Shown here one piece after another: positions 10,859 to 22,350 of a stretch of 64,000 bases of DNA. Position 1 is the first letter of the stretch. Each line of letters starts with the position of its first letter. Position numbers and translations under genes: made by a program. The stretch spans positions 704,001 through 768,000 of the forward strand of contig CAHIKZ030000811.1 in assembly GCA_903632075.3 (NCBI GenBank), given 5' to 3'. The notes beneath the pieces were generated by a model. The model was given only the letters and a program-made list of their open reading frames with translations, ran no database searches and was not told the origin of the DNA. Source of the stretch: Acanthosepion pharaonis. Lineage: Eukaryota; Mollusca; Cephalopoda; Sepiida; Sepiidae.

Positions 10859-11404
10859 TACATAATACCTCATCTCAGAAATATAGACAGACCCATAAAA
10901 ACAAAAGTTATAATATATTTTCTCTATTTTCATACAAAAAATATGCATGTAAAAGTAGCTGATCTTGGAGTCGAAATAAGAAGTCAAATATATTATTCCT
11001 ACTTTTATAACAAAAATTAATGACCTTGCATACAAGGAGCTGATGTTTATATTTTTATATAATAAAAATCTCATGCAAATTATCTTCCTATTTTTATACA
11101 AAAATAAAAGTTTATAAGTGATTCTTCTGTAAAATAGCTGATTTTTCAATTCAAAATATGTAAAAGAAATATAGTCTATAATTCCTATTTTCATACCAAT
11201 ATGTACAAATATGGTATAAAATTAACTGAATTTCCTCTGTAGAAAAGTAAGTATATATAGTGTAAAATACTAGATTTTACAATTTTTTATATAAAATGTA
11301 GAAATCTTGTGTAAAAGCAGTGATTTTTTTTTTTTTTTTCTATAGAAGTAGATAAATATAGAGCTTTTTTTACACTATATCTTTATATCTTTATATTTTC
11401 ATAT
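10859..11404 (+). repeat. AT-rich degenerate minisatellite, third block
   Basis: Same theme after the SINE: 'gtaaaagtagctgatc', 'tttttatataataaaaa', 'gtaaaatagctgattt' and 'gtaaaagcagtgatt'. Confidence 0.6.
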
Positions 11405-11730
11405 ATAAATAGCTTAAAAGCCATCCTATCAGGCAGCATTTAAGCTTTTCTTGCAGAGGGCTCTTAATTGGTCCTTCATCACAATAGAAAGTGAGGAGTA
11501 GATCTAATAGGCAACGATAAAGTACAGAAGAACCCAGAATTGATCACTGTATCAGAGTAATGAAAAGTTGGTAATCCAAAATTTCAGTATTACAGGTCTA
11601 GATCCAGCTTGGAATGTTTTTTTTAATTTGCTCACAGAGTTGGACTCATTCTAAAATGGTATGTATTGGGCTACGAATTCTAGGAGTGAAATGGAAAAAG
11701 TGCAACACACTGATATTCACATTTATTATA
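11405..11730. other. Unique segment within the minisatellite
   Basis: About 300 bases of higher complexity (for example 'gccatcctatcaggcagc') with no repeat units and no open frame of note. It separates the forward and reverse-oriented minisatellite blocks. Confidence 0.5.
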
Positions 11731-12200
11731 TAGTAGAAGTTTTTTTTTTTTGTATAAAAATTGGAAAATCTATTTTAAACTATTTTTTTAAACTATTATT
11801 GGTTTTTTTTTACGCTAATTTTTTTTTCTTTTTTTGTTAAAAATATGAAAATCTGCTATTTTACTGTAGATTTTTATTTGTATTTAAAAAATTTAAAAAA
11901 TAAAAATTCAAAAAATATAAAAAAAATTCATGATTTTTTATTATATTTTTATTAAAGAATATGAAAATTTGGTATTCTTCAATTTTTTTATTTTTACATT
12001 TTTTTTTTTTATTTTGAATTATGAAAATCAGATGCATTCGATGGAGATCATTAATTTTTTTATTAAAAAAGAATAAATCTTTCACAAGAGATTTTTACTT
12101 TATTATTTAAAAGTATTATTTAAGAGATTTTTCATTTTTAATTTAAAAATATGAAAATCAAGTACTCTCACACCAGATATTTAATTTTTTTTTATTCACA
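11731..12200 (-). repeat. Minisatellite block in reverse orientation
   Basis: Here units read 'aaatatgaaaatc' followed by 'tactttac' and 'agatttttattt', the reverse complement of the 6960-11404 theme. Anchors lie near 11845, 11960, 12020 and 12155. The strand switch coincides with the unique segment at 11405-11730. Confidence 0.55.
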
Positions 12201-12647
12201 AATATGAAAAAAATTTTTTTTTAAAAGATTTTTTTTTTTTTTTAATAATTTTATGAGCATGAGGATTGTCTAGCCCTGGGGTTGTTCATATGTCGTATCT
12301 TAATGATATACTATGCAAATATTCTATCTGTCAATAATGAACATTATAATTCTCATATCTCGAAATAGATTTGATACAGACTTAATTCACTTGTAACTAT
12401 TTATAGAGACTAATCACATTTCAATAAAGCGTGTTGCATGCAGTTACTAACCAGCAGGATTTAATCTCCCGATAGGTTGCTGCAGTACATTTTCTTTTTC
12501 TTTTTCTTTTTCTTCACTGTTACTCACATGGCACAAAAAATTAACATGATACATAACAGATGTTAAACACATGAGAGCATTATTGCCTCTTTTCTCTTTG
12601 TTTCTCTCACTGAAACCAAACAGTGCCGCCGTTGAAATATCTTTTTC
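12201..12647. other. Unique segment with one open minus frame
   Basis: Mostly unique sequence with a (TTTTTC)n stretch at about 12488-12513. The minus frame 12668-12447 is open for 73 codons with a charged EKEKEKE stretch made by that repeat. I recognise no domain and do not call it a gene. Confidence 0.4.
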
Positions 12648-13225
12648 GGTATTGACGGCGTAAATCAACCCACTTTTTTTTTTTTTTACTTTACGAATGT
12701 TTAAGCAAAAACAAGAGAAAAAAACGCAAGAAAATAACCTTTCATAATAGGTACAATATTTATAAATGTCAACAGTTTTACATGAATTATTGATATGAGA
12801 TACTTCCCTTGGACTGGGTTAAAGTTTTTTTTTACTTTTTTTTTTTTTTTTTTTTACCTGAGCTCACAAAGTTGAAAAAAATTGTTGCTCAAAATGTTCC
12901 CTGAAAGAGAGTTTAAAAAAAAAGTCCTGTAAAGCTGAAAATATGTTGATACTTTTTTTAGCTTTAAAAAAGTTGGAGAAATAAATGTTCTGTAAACGTC
13001 TCTAATTTGTTTTCGTTGCTCGTAGTGGAATGTATTGTTCGTAATGTTTGTAATTTAAGAAGATTCAATAGCGTGATTGAATAGTTTTAGTAAGTTGCAG
13101 AGGAAGTTGGTGAGTGAGTTAAAAAATTTTAGCTTGAATTACAAGAATTTGAAGTTATTTCATGTTAAAGAATTTGAGATTTGAACTTGCAAATGATACA
13201 AACGTCGACATTGAAAAAAAAAGTA
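12648..13225 (+). repeat. Diverged direct duplication, copy 1
   Basis: Collinear with 14341-15235: shared blocks include 'aaatcaaccca', 'actttacgaatgt', 'gagctcacaaa', 'aaagctgaaaatatgtt', 'ttgttttcgttgctcgtag', 'gttggtgagtgag' and 'gttatttcatgttaaag'. Offset is about 1.69 kb. No protein frame is shared. Confidence 0.75.
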
Positions 13226-13520
13226 GTTGCGGAATGCTAAATGTTATAATCAGTACATAACTAAGGAACAATCAGAATAATAATAATAATTTAAAAAATT
13301 CAGAGTGAATGAAATTAAGAAAATTTAGATCGAAAAGCACAATGACTTCTTTCCCTTTGATTGAACATCAGCATTTAAATTTAAATAAGACTTCTATCTC
13401 CTAAATAAATTTGTATCTTCAACTGTTATTTCGCATAATTTAATAAATAATTTATTAACGATCAATTTTTACTTACCTAAAAATTTTTTTTAAGTAATAA
13501 TATTGCTATTTTAAAATATT

Positions 13521-13558
<38 letters not shown>

Positions 13559-14340
13559 ACAAACAAATTGCAGTCACTGGTTTAAACTTTAACTTTTATA
13601 TCATAATTATCTTTCTAATTTAAAGTAGAAATTAAAAAAAAAAAAAATAATGAATAAAAAGACAAACTTGTAAAGAAAAAATTGAAACCTTTTGATGGAG
13701 ATTCTGAAACATGAAATTGTTTTTTTTTATCTCTTCTTAAGGCTTACTTTCTTCTGCAGAAAAGATGTGCTGAAGAGAATGTGTTGATTTTAGTATATAA
13801 TTTTATTGTACTATGTTTGAAACTGTTGTTTTTATGAAAAAAAAAACATTTATATAATTTTCTACATTAGCAACAAGTCTTAAATTGCTTTTACTCTCCT
13901 AAGCTCAACGATACCTCATTTTTATTTCTACACCACTGTGAAAAACAAAAATTCAGTTTCAACACAAATTTTAAACTGAAAATTTCCTTAATTTTTAAAC
14001 AAACTTCACTCAACTGCAACCAACAATAAGTTAATTGTTTAACAGTCATTTAACTTGATAATTGAGTTCACCCATAAGTGAAAACACCTGTAAATTTTTT
14101 TTTTTTTTTTTTTTTTTTGCATTGACCTTTCAACCAATTTTCATCAAACTTGACAATTGTTTTGTTCTTTTACATCCCTGGTAGCACACTGACAAATTGA
14201 ATTTCAAAACCCCCAAAATAATTGTGGGCTGAAGTGGGTCTTCATGTTGTCCCTTCATGTCCTCGGCTAAATAAATACAGACTACTTCTGTTATATCAGT
14301 AACTGCATTAATCCAAAATGTTTTTTTAATGAAAGTGTAG
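13226..14340. other. AT-rich spacer between the duplicates
   Basis: Contains a 35-base poly-T at 13523-13557 and another T run near 14095-14118. The minus frame 14369-14130 (79 codons) partly overlaps the second duplicate and has no recognised domain. Confidence 0.5.
13523..13557. repeat. Poly-T tract
   Basis: About 35 consecutive T. Confidence 0.95.
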
Positions 14341-15235
14341 TGGTATTGACGGAATAAATCAACCCACACATTTTTTTACTTTACGAATGTGCAAGAAAAT
14401 AAAAAGCAAACAAGAGAAGAAATGCAAGAAAATAACTTTTCTTAATCAGGAACAATATTTATATTTATAAATGACAACAGTTTTACTTTTACAATAACAA
14501 GAGCTAATGTTTTTACTAATTAAAAGCCATTTTTTATCCGAGCTCACAAAAACTGAATTAACTTGTAGTTCAAAATGTTCACTGAAAGAGAATCTTATAA
14601 AGCTGAAAATATGTTAATAAACTTTTAGCTTTAAAGAAGTTGGAGAAGTGAATGTTCCGTTTGTTTTCGTTGCTCGTAGAAATGTATTGTTCGTAATTAA
14701 AGTTCGTCTGATTCAATAACGTAATTGAATAAGAATATAAAATTTTACAAGTTGGTGAGTGAGACGTTTCGTTGAAATTGTAGCTTGATTTTCAGTGAAG
14801 TTATTTCATGTTAAAGAACTTTAGGTTCCAACTTTGTACTTCGCTGCAGTAATGATTCAAGCGTCGTGAAGTTCTCGTAAAATTCTCACTCCCTGGGTTC
14901 GCTCGTACGTTCAATTTTTTTTTTTTTAACCACGTGACAGGCTCCGAAGGCATTTTTTTCGTCAGGTCAAAAAAAACTAGGTTGACGTTGTTCGGACGTA
15001 GTGGTGAGCAGGTAAATTGTTTTTTAACATCTGTTAACCACTCAGAAAGCGCCTTACAAAACTCAGTCTAGAGCCTGATATTTTTTTTTGTGTCGCTTAT
15101 TGAGAACAATACACGTAAAGATAAATTTAATATTTATTATCCAATGAGAAGTTTAGGTTTTCAGAAACATTCATGAAGATGTGATCCGCTCTTTGCACAA
15201 AAAATCGACATTTGAAAAAAGTGGTAGCGGACAGC
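14341..15235 (+). repeat. Diverged direct duplication, copy 2
   Basis: Second copy of 12648-13225. It is interrupted at about 14880-15175 by some 300 bases absent from copy 1; after that the match resumes ('tcgacatttgaaaaaa' and 'gtagcgga' against the corresponding part of copy 1 near 13204). Confidence 0.7.
14880..15015 (+). promoter_or_regulatory. CpG-bearing patch with E-box, possible promoter or first exon
   Basis: In a CpG-poor neighbourhood this patch has a run of CpGs ('ttcgctcgtacgttc', 'gacgttgttcggacg'), a palindromic CACGTG E-box near 14931 and a donor-like AG/GTAAAT at about 15009-15016 after 'agtggtgagc'. It lies exactly in the part of the duplicate that copy 1 lacks. Inference only; no TATA is present. 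Confidence 0.25.
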
Positions 15236-15739
15236 AAAAAAAAAAGTACTTTAAAGTAATTCAAGAAGATACTCTGTTACATCTTGTAGTGGTGCTGTTT
15301 TTTTTGGCTAAAGTCACCGTGAATATAATAAAGAAGGAAGGCTGTGTTCTTGTAAAAAAAACCCACATGAATAATGAACAAGAAACACGAGAGAAAAATA
15401 ATGAAGCTCAGTGAACATTAATAAAATATTGTATTAACAATGATATACAAAATATCAACAAAGAAAGTTGCTTCCCTTTTTCCGTTATAAAAAGGGTAAG
15501 TTTAGCTAATTAATGTTGAGTACAATATTGAATGTTATTTAACTACAAAGTTCAATTGAAGTCTTAGCTAAAAAAAAATAGTTCCACAGTGTTTTTCAGT
15601 GTAAAAAATGTAATGTTCATGAGTGATATCAATAGGAATTAGTATGATTACTCGATTGAGTGATAATTAAGAATTAAAATGTCAATATAGCACCGTGCTT
15701 ATTTTCCAAGAATTGAACTGCTGTTGGCTAACAGCGAGA
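15236..15739. other. Unique sequence, no gene called
   Basis: The plus frame 15181-15414 (77 codons) is lysine-rich without a recognised domain. A donor-like 'agggtaagttt' is at about 15493. Nothing else supported. Confidence 0.45.
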
Positions 15740-15835
15740 GGGTTTATATAACGATGCATAGGCTCCAGCGAGCTTGGCGCCAAAAATATAGAAAGATACT
15801 AAAATACGCGATTGGTCAAGAAATGGACCAATCCG
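15740..15835 (-). promoter_or_regulatory. Compact promoter-like cluster: paired CCAAT, E2F palindrome, TATA
   Basis: Seen directly: ATTGG at 15811-15815 and CCAAT at 15828-15832 form perfect 8-bp inverted arms ('gattggtc' and 'gaccaatc') with an 8-bp spacer; TTGGCGCCAA, a palindromic E2F-type site, is at 15774-15783; 'gttatataaacc' on the minus strand is a TATA-like box at 15741-15752. On the minus strand the order is CCAAT, CCAAT, E2F, TATA, the usual order of a TATA promoter with NF-Y sites upstream, predicting a start near 15715. NF-Y and E2F roles are established for these motifs; use here is inference. No downstream coding exon was identified on either strand. Confidence 0.4.
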
Positions 15836-15849
15836 TGATTTTAGAGAAA

Positions 15850-16871
15850 AAAAAAAATTACGTGCGATCAAAAATGGCAAAATTGTCAAAATTGTCATCA
15901 TAATATATATCATATATTTACGAACCAATGATATTGAAGGAAATGGAGGTGTGGCACATGTAAGTGGTCCCAATCAAAAAACATGATGTTTTTTTTGCTT
16001 CATTTTAATTGAATGCTTTTTTCTGATCAACCAGCTGGGTATGACTGTTAGTATTATTATAATAATAATAATAACAATTAATAGAAATTAATTGTAGAAA
16101 ATCTTGTAGATCTAGACACAAAAAAAAAAAAAAGAACAAAAAAAAAAGTTGTAAAAAAATCTCTCCTTGTTTTATTTATGCAAAAAAAAATAACATACAT
16201 TCATCTTCAGATATCCGATATGTACAGGTAGGAAAATGATGGAAACAGTTGAGTAGTGAAAGTTCTAGCAGTTACCATTGGTTGCTTTAAATTCATCTGA
16301 ATTGAAAATGTTGTGTGAGCATCAACAAGGGAAAAATTTCATGTTATCAAAATGGTATCAAGAATAGTTAAGGAATCATTTCTTAAAAAGGGGGGGGGGG
16401 GAGACAGACATAAAACATTCAGCACCAAATGATGGAAATTAACATTTTCACTACATTACCATATACAACATGCCTATTAATTTTCTCCTTTTCTTTGAAT
16501 TGAAATCTGCCTATCAGTAAATTCATTTTAGCTCTAGGATTGTATAAATGGATGTTTTTTAAAGAAAAGTTTTGGTTTATGGCATTACAACAAAAATGAC
16601 CAGGAAACAAAAATCAGTCTTAAAGAACCGTGAATAGATTAAAGGGAGTAAATCTGAAAATTGTTTAATTAAATCACACAACATGCCACATTTAAAAATG
16701 ATTAATTTGTCCTGTAAAAATACCTCTGAGAACAGTAGATTAAAATAAATTGTTACACTTGGTTCTAATATAATTTTAAATATGAATAATGTGGATTTAG
16801 AAAAAAATTATGAGAATATTTCTAATAAGTATCATTGAGTCAGATTTTAAGTTATATAACAACAGATTTAT

Positions 16872-16942
<71 letters not shown>

Positions 16943-17482
16943 TGATAACTAACACTTGTGGTAGAATGTAAAGTTTTGTCTTGTGCTCAGACATTAGAAA
17001 ATGTCAAAGAAATTATAATTCTTTTTAACAAATTGTAAAAATTATTTAGTCCTTAAGTAAATGGAATTGAATAATTAAAATCACTACTCAACATTAGACA
17101 TTAGGTCAATTTAAAAATGCTTACAATCTTTGCAAGAAAAGAAATAGGATTTTATATAAAACAAACCTGACTTAAGGAAGTGGAGTATATTTATAAAGAT
17201 AATTAATTTTGAATTGATGATAAAAACAATGTTCATTGCTGATATTGAGTGACAATCTATAGACATGGAGATGAAGATGACAAATTTATTCTGTTGTTAT
17301 TATCATATAATGATTATATTATTATTATTATTATTTATATTACGATATAAATAATAATAATCAAATTTTTATAAAAGAATTGTAGATATATTTTAAAAAG
17401 TAGATGGGAATGCAGTTGGTTTGCATAAAATCTGTGTTTCTTATTTAATTCTCTTGATTACTGACAGCTATGAATTAAAGGA
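15850..17482. other. Intron-like unique DNA
   Basis: No exon recognised. Contains an (ATA)n stretch near 16055-16075, a poly-G run near 16390, the (TA)n at 16876-16940 and an (ATT)n stretch near 17318-17335. Confidence 0.5.
16876..16940. repeat. (AT)n microsatellite
   Basis: Uninterrupted dinucleotide run of about 64 bases. Confidence 0.97.
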
Positions 17483-17490
17483 CTGAATGA

Positions 17491-17970
17491 CAGTGGCGTA
17501 GCTGGGGGGGGGCGGACCACCTCGGGTACCAGCACAGGAGGGGTGACACAATGTCCCCCCCCCCCCCCCCCCAACAAAATTTTTCAACCAGGCCAAGGTG
17601 CCAAAAATAGTCTGAAAACAGTGGTGGAGACACAGGGTTTCGCAGGCTGGCATATGACCCCCCCAGAAATAATTTATGACCCCCCAGTATTGTCCCCCAC
17701 CTTTCCCGTTAGAAATTGTCGGGAAATTTGTGAGTAGGAAAAATAGCAGTGTTTTCAGCTTTTGATTTGAACTGATTATTTTGTGGTATTGGATTTTGTC
17801 TTGGATCATACATGTAAACAGTAACGTACCGGTCAGTAGAGTAAAGTAGAGGTAGAGCATGTATTAAAATTTAGCTACAGCTAACCATTCAGCATAAGGG
17901 TGAATCGGGGTCATTGGGGTGACATTTGAGCGGACCGCCCCGGGTGACGTTTACTCTAGCTACGCCACTG
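17491..17970 (+). mobile_element. Non-autonomous hAT element (480 bp) with perfect 8-bp TSD
   Basis: Termini are 'cagtggcgtagct' and its inverted match 'agctacgccactg'. The element is flanked on both sides by the identical octamer CTGAATGA (17483-17490 and 17971-17978). An 8-bp target duplication with CAGNGGCG-type ends is diagnostic of the hAT superfamily. The interior is GC-rich with C/G homopolymers near 17505 and 17556, and the open frames through it (17468-17860 minus, 17543-17737 plus) are not transposase. It shares about 180 bp of one end with the copy at 19436-20405 and is an internally deleted relative. Confidence 0.93.
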
Positions 17971-18788
17971 CTGAATGAATATAACAAATTTCAAACACAA
18001 ATCTAGGCACTGAATGATCTAGGAGAGGTTTAAACTATCATCTTCCAATAGAAAAAAAAGTAAATATTTCTGAGTAAATGAAGAATTTATTCCATTGGAA
18101 ATGTTTTTAAAGACAAACTGCCTGATTTTCATATTTTTGCCTAAACAATCAAGTTGCTATAATTTTCTGACGAATCTCTGCAAACATTTTAAGGAAAAAT
18201 GTTTTTTTTACAAAAAAAATCAAAATCATATATTGCAGTTGTTGGTTGTGAGGCTGGAATGAGAATTCATACGAAATTAGGATGTAACAAAAGTTATTTT
18301 TAAGAAATCTTTTTTTCCAACAACTACATTAGTGTTTTGTTGTAGTCTTAAAATAATACTTATATATAAAATCAATCAAATGTTTCACATGACATTAAAT
18401 CCAATGAATTATTGAAGCCTGATTAACTAAACTATTAATTCATATTTAAGATGGCCAAAAAGAAGAATCGTTTAGGCTGCACATATTTTGATTTAAGTCT
18501 AATTTCTATTTCTATTCTGAACTCGGATCAGATTAACATTTTAAAAGAAATGGAAATTTTGCTAGAAACTTAAAAAAATATTCTTATTTATAATTTCTTT
18601 TTCACTTCACAATGGCAGAAAATAATCTACTTTGTCCTGACTAGTGCACTTATCTTTAGCTGAAAATTCTTTGAAATAAAAATGAAAAAGGAGCAACACC
18701 AATCCGAGTTTGTGCAAAAGAATTTAAATATACACAAGCTAAATATATTTTCTAGGCACACATATATACATATAAACATAGTTTTAGT

Positions 18789-18790
<2 letters not shown>

Positions 18791-18839
<49 letters not shown>
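18791..18839. repeat. (CA)n microsatellite
   Basis: Uninterrupted AC run of about 48 bases. Confidence 0.97.
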
Positions 18840-18841
<2 letters not shown>

Positions 18842-19268
18842 TATTGACAACACAAGTGATAAACAGAAATTAAGAGTTCTTTGTTCTTTTTTTTTTTTTT
18901 TCATTTTTATATTTTTTCACCAGAATTTTATTTCTTGCAGTTATAAAAGTAATTTTTAAAAACATGTAAGTTTATGGCTTACAGACAAAATTGTATCTGT
19001 TCAAGTTTTATACAAAGCTTTACCGAAATCATCTTGCATTATTTATTTTGATAACTAAGTACAATGAATGCATTTTTAAAAAGCAAACCTTCTGATATGG
19101 TTAAGAGAAAATTACAAATCATTAAAATTAAACATGGAAGATTTGGCTGATTTTAAGAAAAAAAAAAAAAACACATATACATATATATATATAATTGGAC
19201 ATTGAAGTCAACACCCAGAAGTGATTTATGCACAATCATCAGGCCATATGCATTATGTTTTTGCTTAA

Positions 19269-19273
<5 letters not shown>

Positions 19274-19305
<32 letters not shown>
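19274..19305. repeat. (TA)n microsatellite
   Basis: Uninterrupted run of about 32 bases. Confidence 0.95.
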
Positions 19306-19308
<3 letters not shown>

Positions 19309-19435
19309 GTCAGTGATGCTTAGTAAGAAGTCTGTTGTAATGGTAATGTTTTGAATTATTCTAGGATCTATTGGGTGGAAATAATTATGGATTTGTTTAA
19401 CTTTTTTGTATTAACTATTTCATTGTTAGTTGTTA

Positions 19436-20405
19436 CAGAGGCGTAGCTAGAGTAAACGTCACCCGGGGCGGTCCGCTCAAATGTCACCCCAATGACCCCG
19501 ATTCACCCTTATGCTGAATGGTTAGCTGTAGCTAAATTTTAATACATGCTCTACCTCTACTTTACTCTACTGACCGGTACGTTACTGTTTACATGTATGA
19601 TCCAAGACAAAATCCAATACCACAAAATAATCAGTTCAAATCAAAAGATTTTTAAAATGCAACTGTTCACTTTCAGAACAACTAAATACAAAACGCAGCA
19701 ATACACAAAAGAATGACATTCAATACTATGGTCTTAGAATGAATGTATTCTTGTTTTCATTGTGGCAAACTGGTCAGTGACATTGTCAAAATCTGTTTGT
19801 CTTGTAAGCTCGTTTTCAATGGACAGCACAGCCAGATCCGACAGTCTCGAATGGCTCATGTTGAGTAATTTTTGTTTCTAATTTTCTGTTTCTAATTTTC
19901 CGGTGCATCATTTTGTGAGTACTATTTAATTATCAATGATGTTTGAAAGTATTTTTCTTGACAAAAATGTTCTATTTAATTTTTAAGCATTTTTCGGAAT
20001 ATTAAATAAATCAACTGCATTCTTTTAAAGGTTACCTAGAGAATTTATGCAAAGTTTATATTTTTTTTGTTTTTCTTTATACAAGTAAAATAAATATACA
20101 TCGCATTTTGATGTTATTATGATTTTAGTTTTAGTGATAATTTAAAAACAATAAATATTTATCATTAGTACCAATAATGGAAAATTAAGTTAAAAATTTA
20201 AAAGAATCGTTTTTGGAATTGGAAAATAGGCACAGATTTTTCCGAATAATCGTCCCAACACTCAAAAGTATATCGCCCACTCAATGGAAAATTGTGTCTC
20301 CCAATTGTGATACACAGGCAAGACTGAAATTGTTGCACTTTTGCTTTCGTGTTTTGTTTTGGTTGAAAATTTTTTGTGTCCCCCCCCTCCTTAGCTACGC
20401 CACTG
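19436..20405 (-). mobile_element. Non-autonomous hAT element (970 bp) with perfect 8-bp TSD
   Basis: Termini 'cagaggcgtagct' and 'agctacgccactg' are flanked by identical octamers AGTTGTTA (19428-19435 and 20406-20413). The first 200 bases are the reverse complement of 17790-17970 of the neighbouring copy, so the two lie in opposite orientations. No hAT transposase (RNase H-like core or hAT dimerisation domain) can be read in any frame, so it was mobilised in trans. The target duplication is exact, suggesting relatively recent insertion. Confidence 0.93.
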
Positions 20406-20413
20406 AGTTGTTA

Positions 20414-21539
20414 TTATATTTACTTGTGTTTGTGTGCATTCATGTTTGTTAACTTGTTTATTATTTACTTATTGGTTTGGATAAATTTATTTCACTTATT
20501 TTAATTTTTTAGTTTTCAAGTAAGTTGAAATTTTTTTTTGTGTCTTCATTTTGAGAAGAGTCGATAGTTTATTTAGTAGTTTGTGTTTATCTGGGAAGGT
20601 AATTATGGCTATTTTCTCCCCTAGAGTTTGGTTTTTGGATTTATTGTTGTAGACTAATGCTGTTTTTCTTATTTTCCACATTTTTAGTGTGATTTTTTTT
20701 TTTCTCTCATATATGTTTAAGAAAGTATTGTGCTGTTCATGCAATTACTATTCTAAAGGATTTTTTTGTGTGCATGGTTTCTTTGTTTCCAAAGTCGGTG
20801 TTGATTTCAATGACCACTTTTATATATACATATGCTCTATCCCTGATATTGATCACTTTAATCCATAAATATATAGCATATCTTGAAACTATATCATATA
20901 TATGAGAGTGGGATAGAGAGAAGGTGGTGAAAAGATTTCCCACATATTTCGGTTGGTGGGAAGATAGGCTTCTTGGTCAAATTGAGAACTTTTTCAATAT
21001 ATATCTATTGATACTAAAGCACTCCTATTTGTAAAATGAAGTTAATAAAATTTAGATTTGATTAAAATCTTATCTTTTAAGCTTATCAGTGTTTTTTCAA
21101 AAAAAAAAAACATTTTGTCTTCTGAACAAAAAAATTTTTTTTTTTATTTTTTTACTTTTTTAATACTTTTCAATTCTATTTTTCTCTGAAAGTCAAATTA
21201 ACAAAATAGAAATTAAGTTTAAATTTGAATTAAATCTGTTACAAACATAACTCACTAATGAATATATATATATATATTTAATATTTGTCTCAAATATGGG
21301 TTTTTTGTCTAAATCTTTGATTTATTTGCAATAAAAATATTTTTGCAAGAATAGTTAAAGCCAGATAGATATAAAAAGTTTAATATGAAATAATGTCTTT
21401 TTTTTCTTTAACACAGAAAGCAGAATTGAGAGATCAAGTTTAAATTCAGGATCAGACAAGAAACACTGTCACAAATTCTAAAAGCTTATTTACTTGGGCC
21501 CCCAGAAGTGTCTTGTCTATATGGATTGGTGATGTTAGT
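20414..21539. other. Unique AT-rich DNA, no gene called
   Basis: Two adjoining minus frames (20943-20737 and 20744-20496) are open for 68 and 82 codons; the latter is lysine-rich and might be an old repeat remnant, but no family motif is visible. Small TA runs occur near 20822 and 21261. Confidence 0.4.
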
Positions 21540-22350
21540 GTCAGTTTTTTTTAATCATTTCACCCTATGCAAGGCAGTAAAGTCACTAAGACACAAGGGG
21601 TTACTGAGTGAAAGAATAAGAAAAAAGAGAAACATTATTAAGGAGCAAAAACAGAAGAGTAATGAAGAAGACAGTAGATAATGATTGACGTTGCATTTAA
21701 ATCTTTGAAGATCAATGTTGCCTGGAACCAGAAGAGAGTTCCACAAGCAAGATGTGTGAGAAAAGAAACTGTTAGCATAGAACTTGCAGTTATATCTAGC
21801 CAATTCAACTGTAAATTGATGAGACCTTGCCACCAATCTAGTACTGCACTCAGTTTAGATCCCATAGTGAAGAGTTCATCCAAACAATTACCATGAAAAT
21901 ATTTGTAGCAAAGGCACAGAGAAGCTACATTACGGTGGTAGGAAAGTGACTGATGCAAATATGTCAGGTCAATAATATTGTTGATACTTCTTTGGAGTTT
22001 ATCCAGAATTTCTAAATATACAGCAGGAGCAGCAGATGATATCTGGCAGTCATATTCAAAGAATGGCTGAATGGTAAACTTATAAATATGTAAGACAGAT
22101 TCGTGTAGCATGACACAGTGAATCAAATTTCTTATCAGCAGACCTAGCAATGGATTCAATATAATCTTTTGACTTCATGTCAACCAAGACTGTTAGCCTG
22201 AGAAGGCACAAGTCACTCTCTTGAAGGTCAGCATCAGCCATGCTGATGGGAGGCCAAACGGAGTCTCTCAGCTGATTAGACTTCCTATTGAGACGGGAGT
22301 AAATTGTTGTATCATCAGGAAGGTCATTGATGAAAAAAATGTGTTAGTGC
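21540..22350 (-). pseudogene. CR1/Jockey-type LINE reverse transcriptase, C-terminal relic
   Basis: Minus-strand translation gives the degenerate catalytic region 'FFINDLPDDTTIYS' near 22340-22295 (the canonical F/YADD is LPDD, with residues between IND and the DD pair apparently deleted). It continues with a 'SKDYIESIA' block, then 'ILHIYKFTIQPFFEYDCQ'-like sequence, 'LEILDKLQRSINN', 'YHRNVASLCLCYKYF', and in another frame 'RYNCKFYANSFFSHTSCLWN' and 'RFKCNVNHYL' near the 3' end. These are the thumb and C-terminal blocks of CR1/Jockey-group RTs. At least one frameshift (21638-21836 overlap) breaks it and the 5' part is missing. Related remnants are at 37578-37740 and 38385-38515. Confidence 0.88.

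Larger units (their letters stand above)
17979..19427. other. Intron-like unique DNA between the hAT copies
   Basis: No exon recognised. Open frames at 18627-18836 and 18682-18873 are read through the CA repeat and are not genes. Confidence 0.5.
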
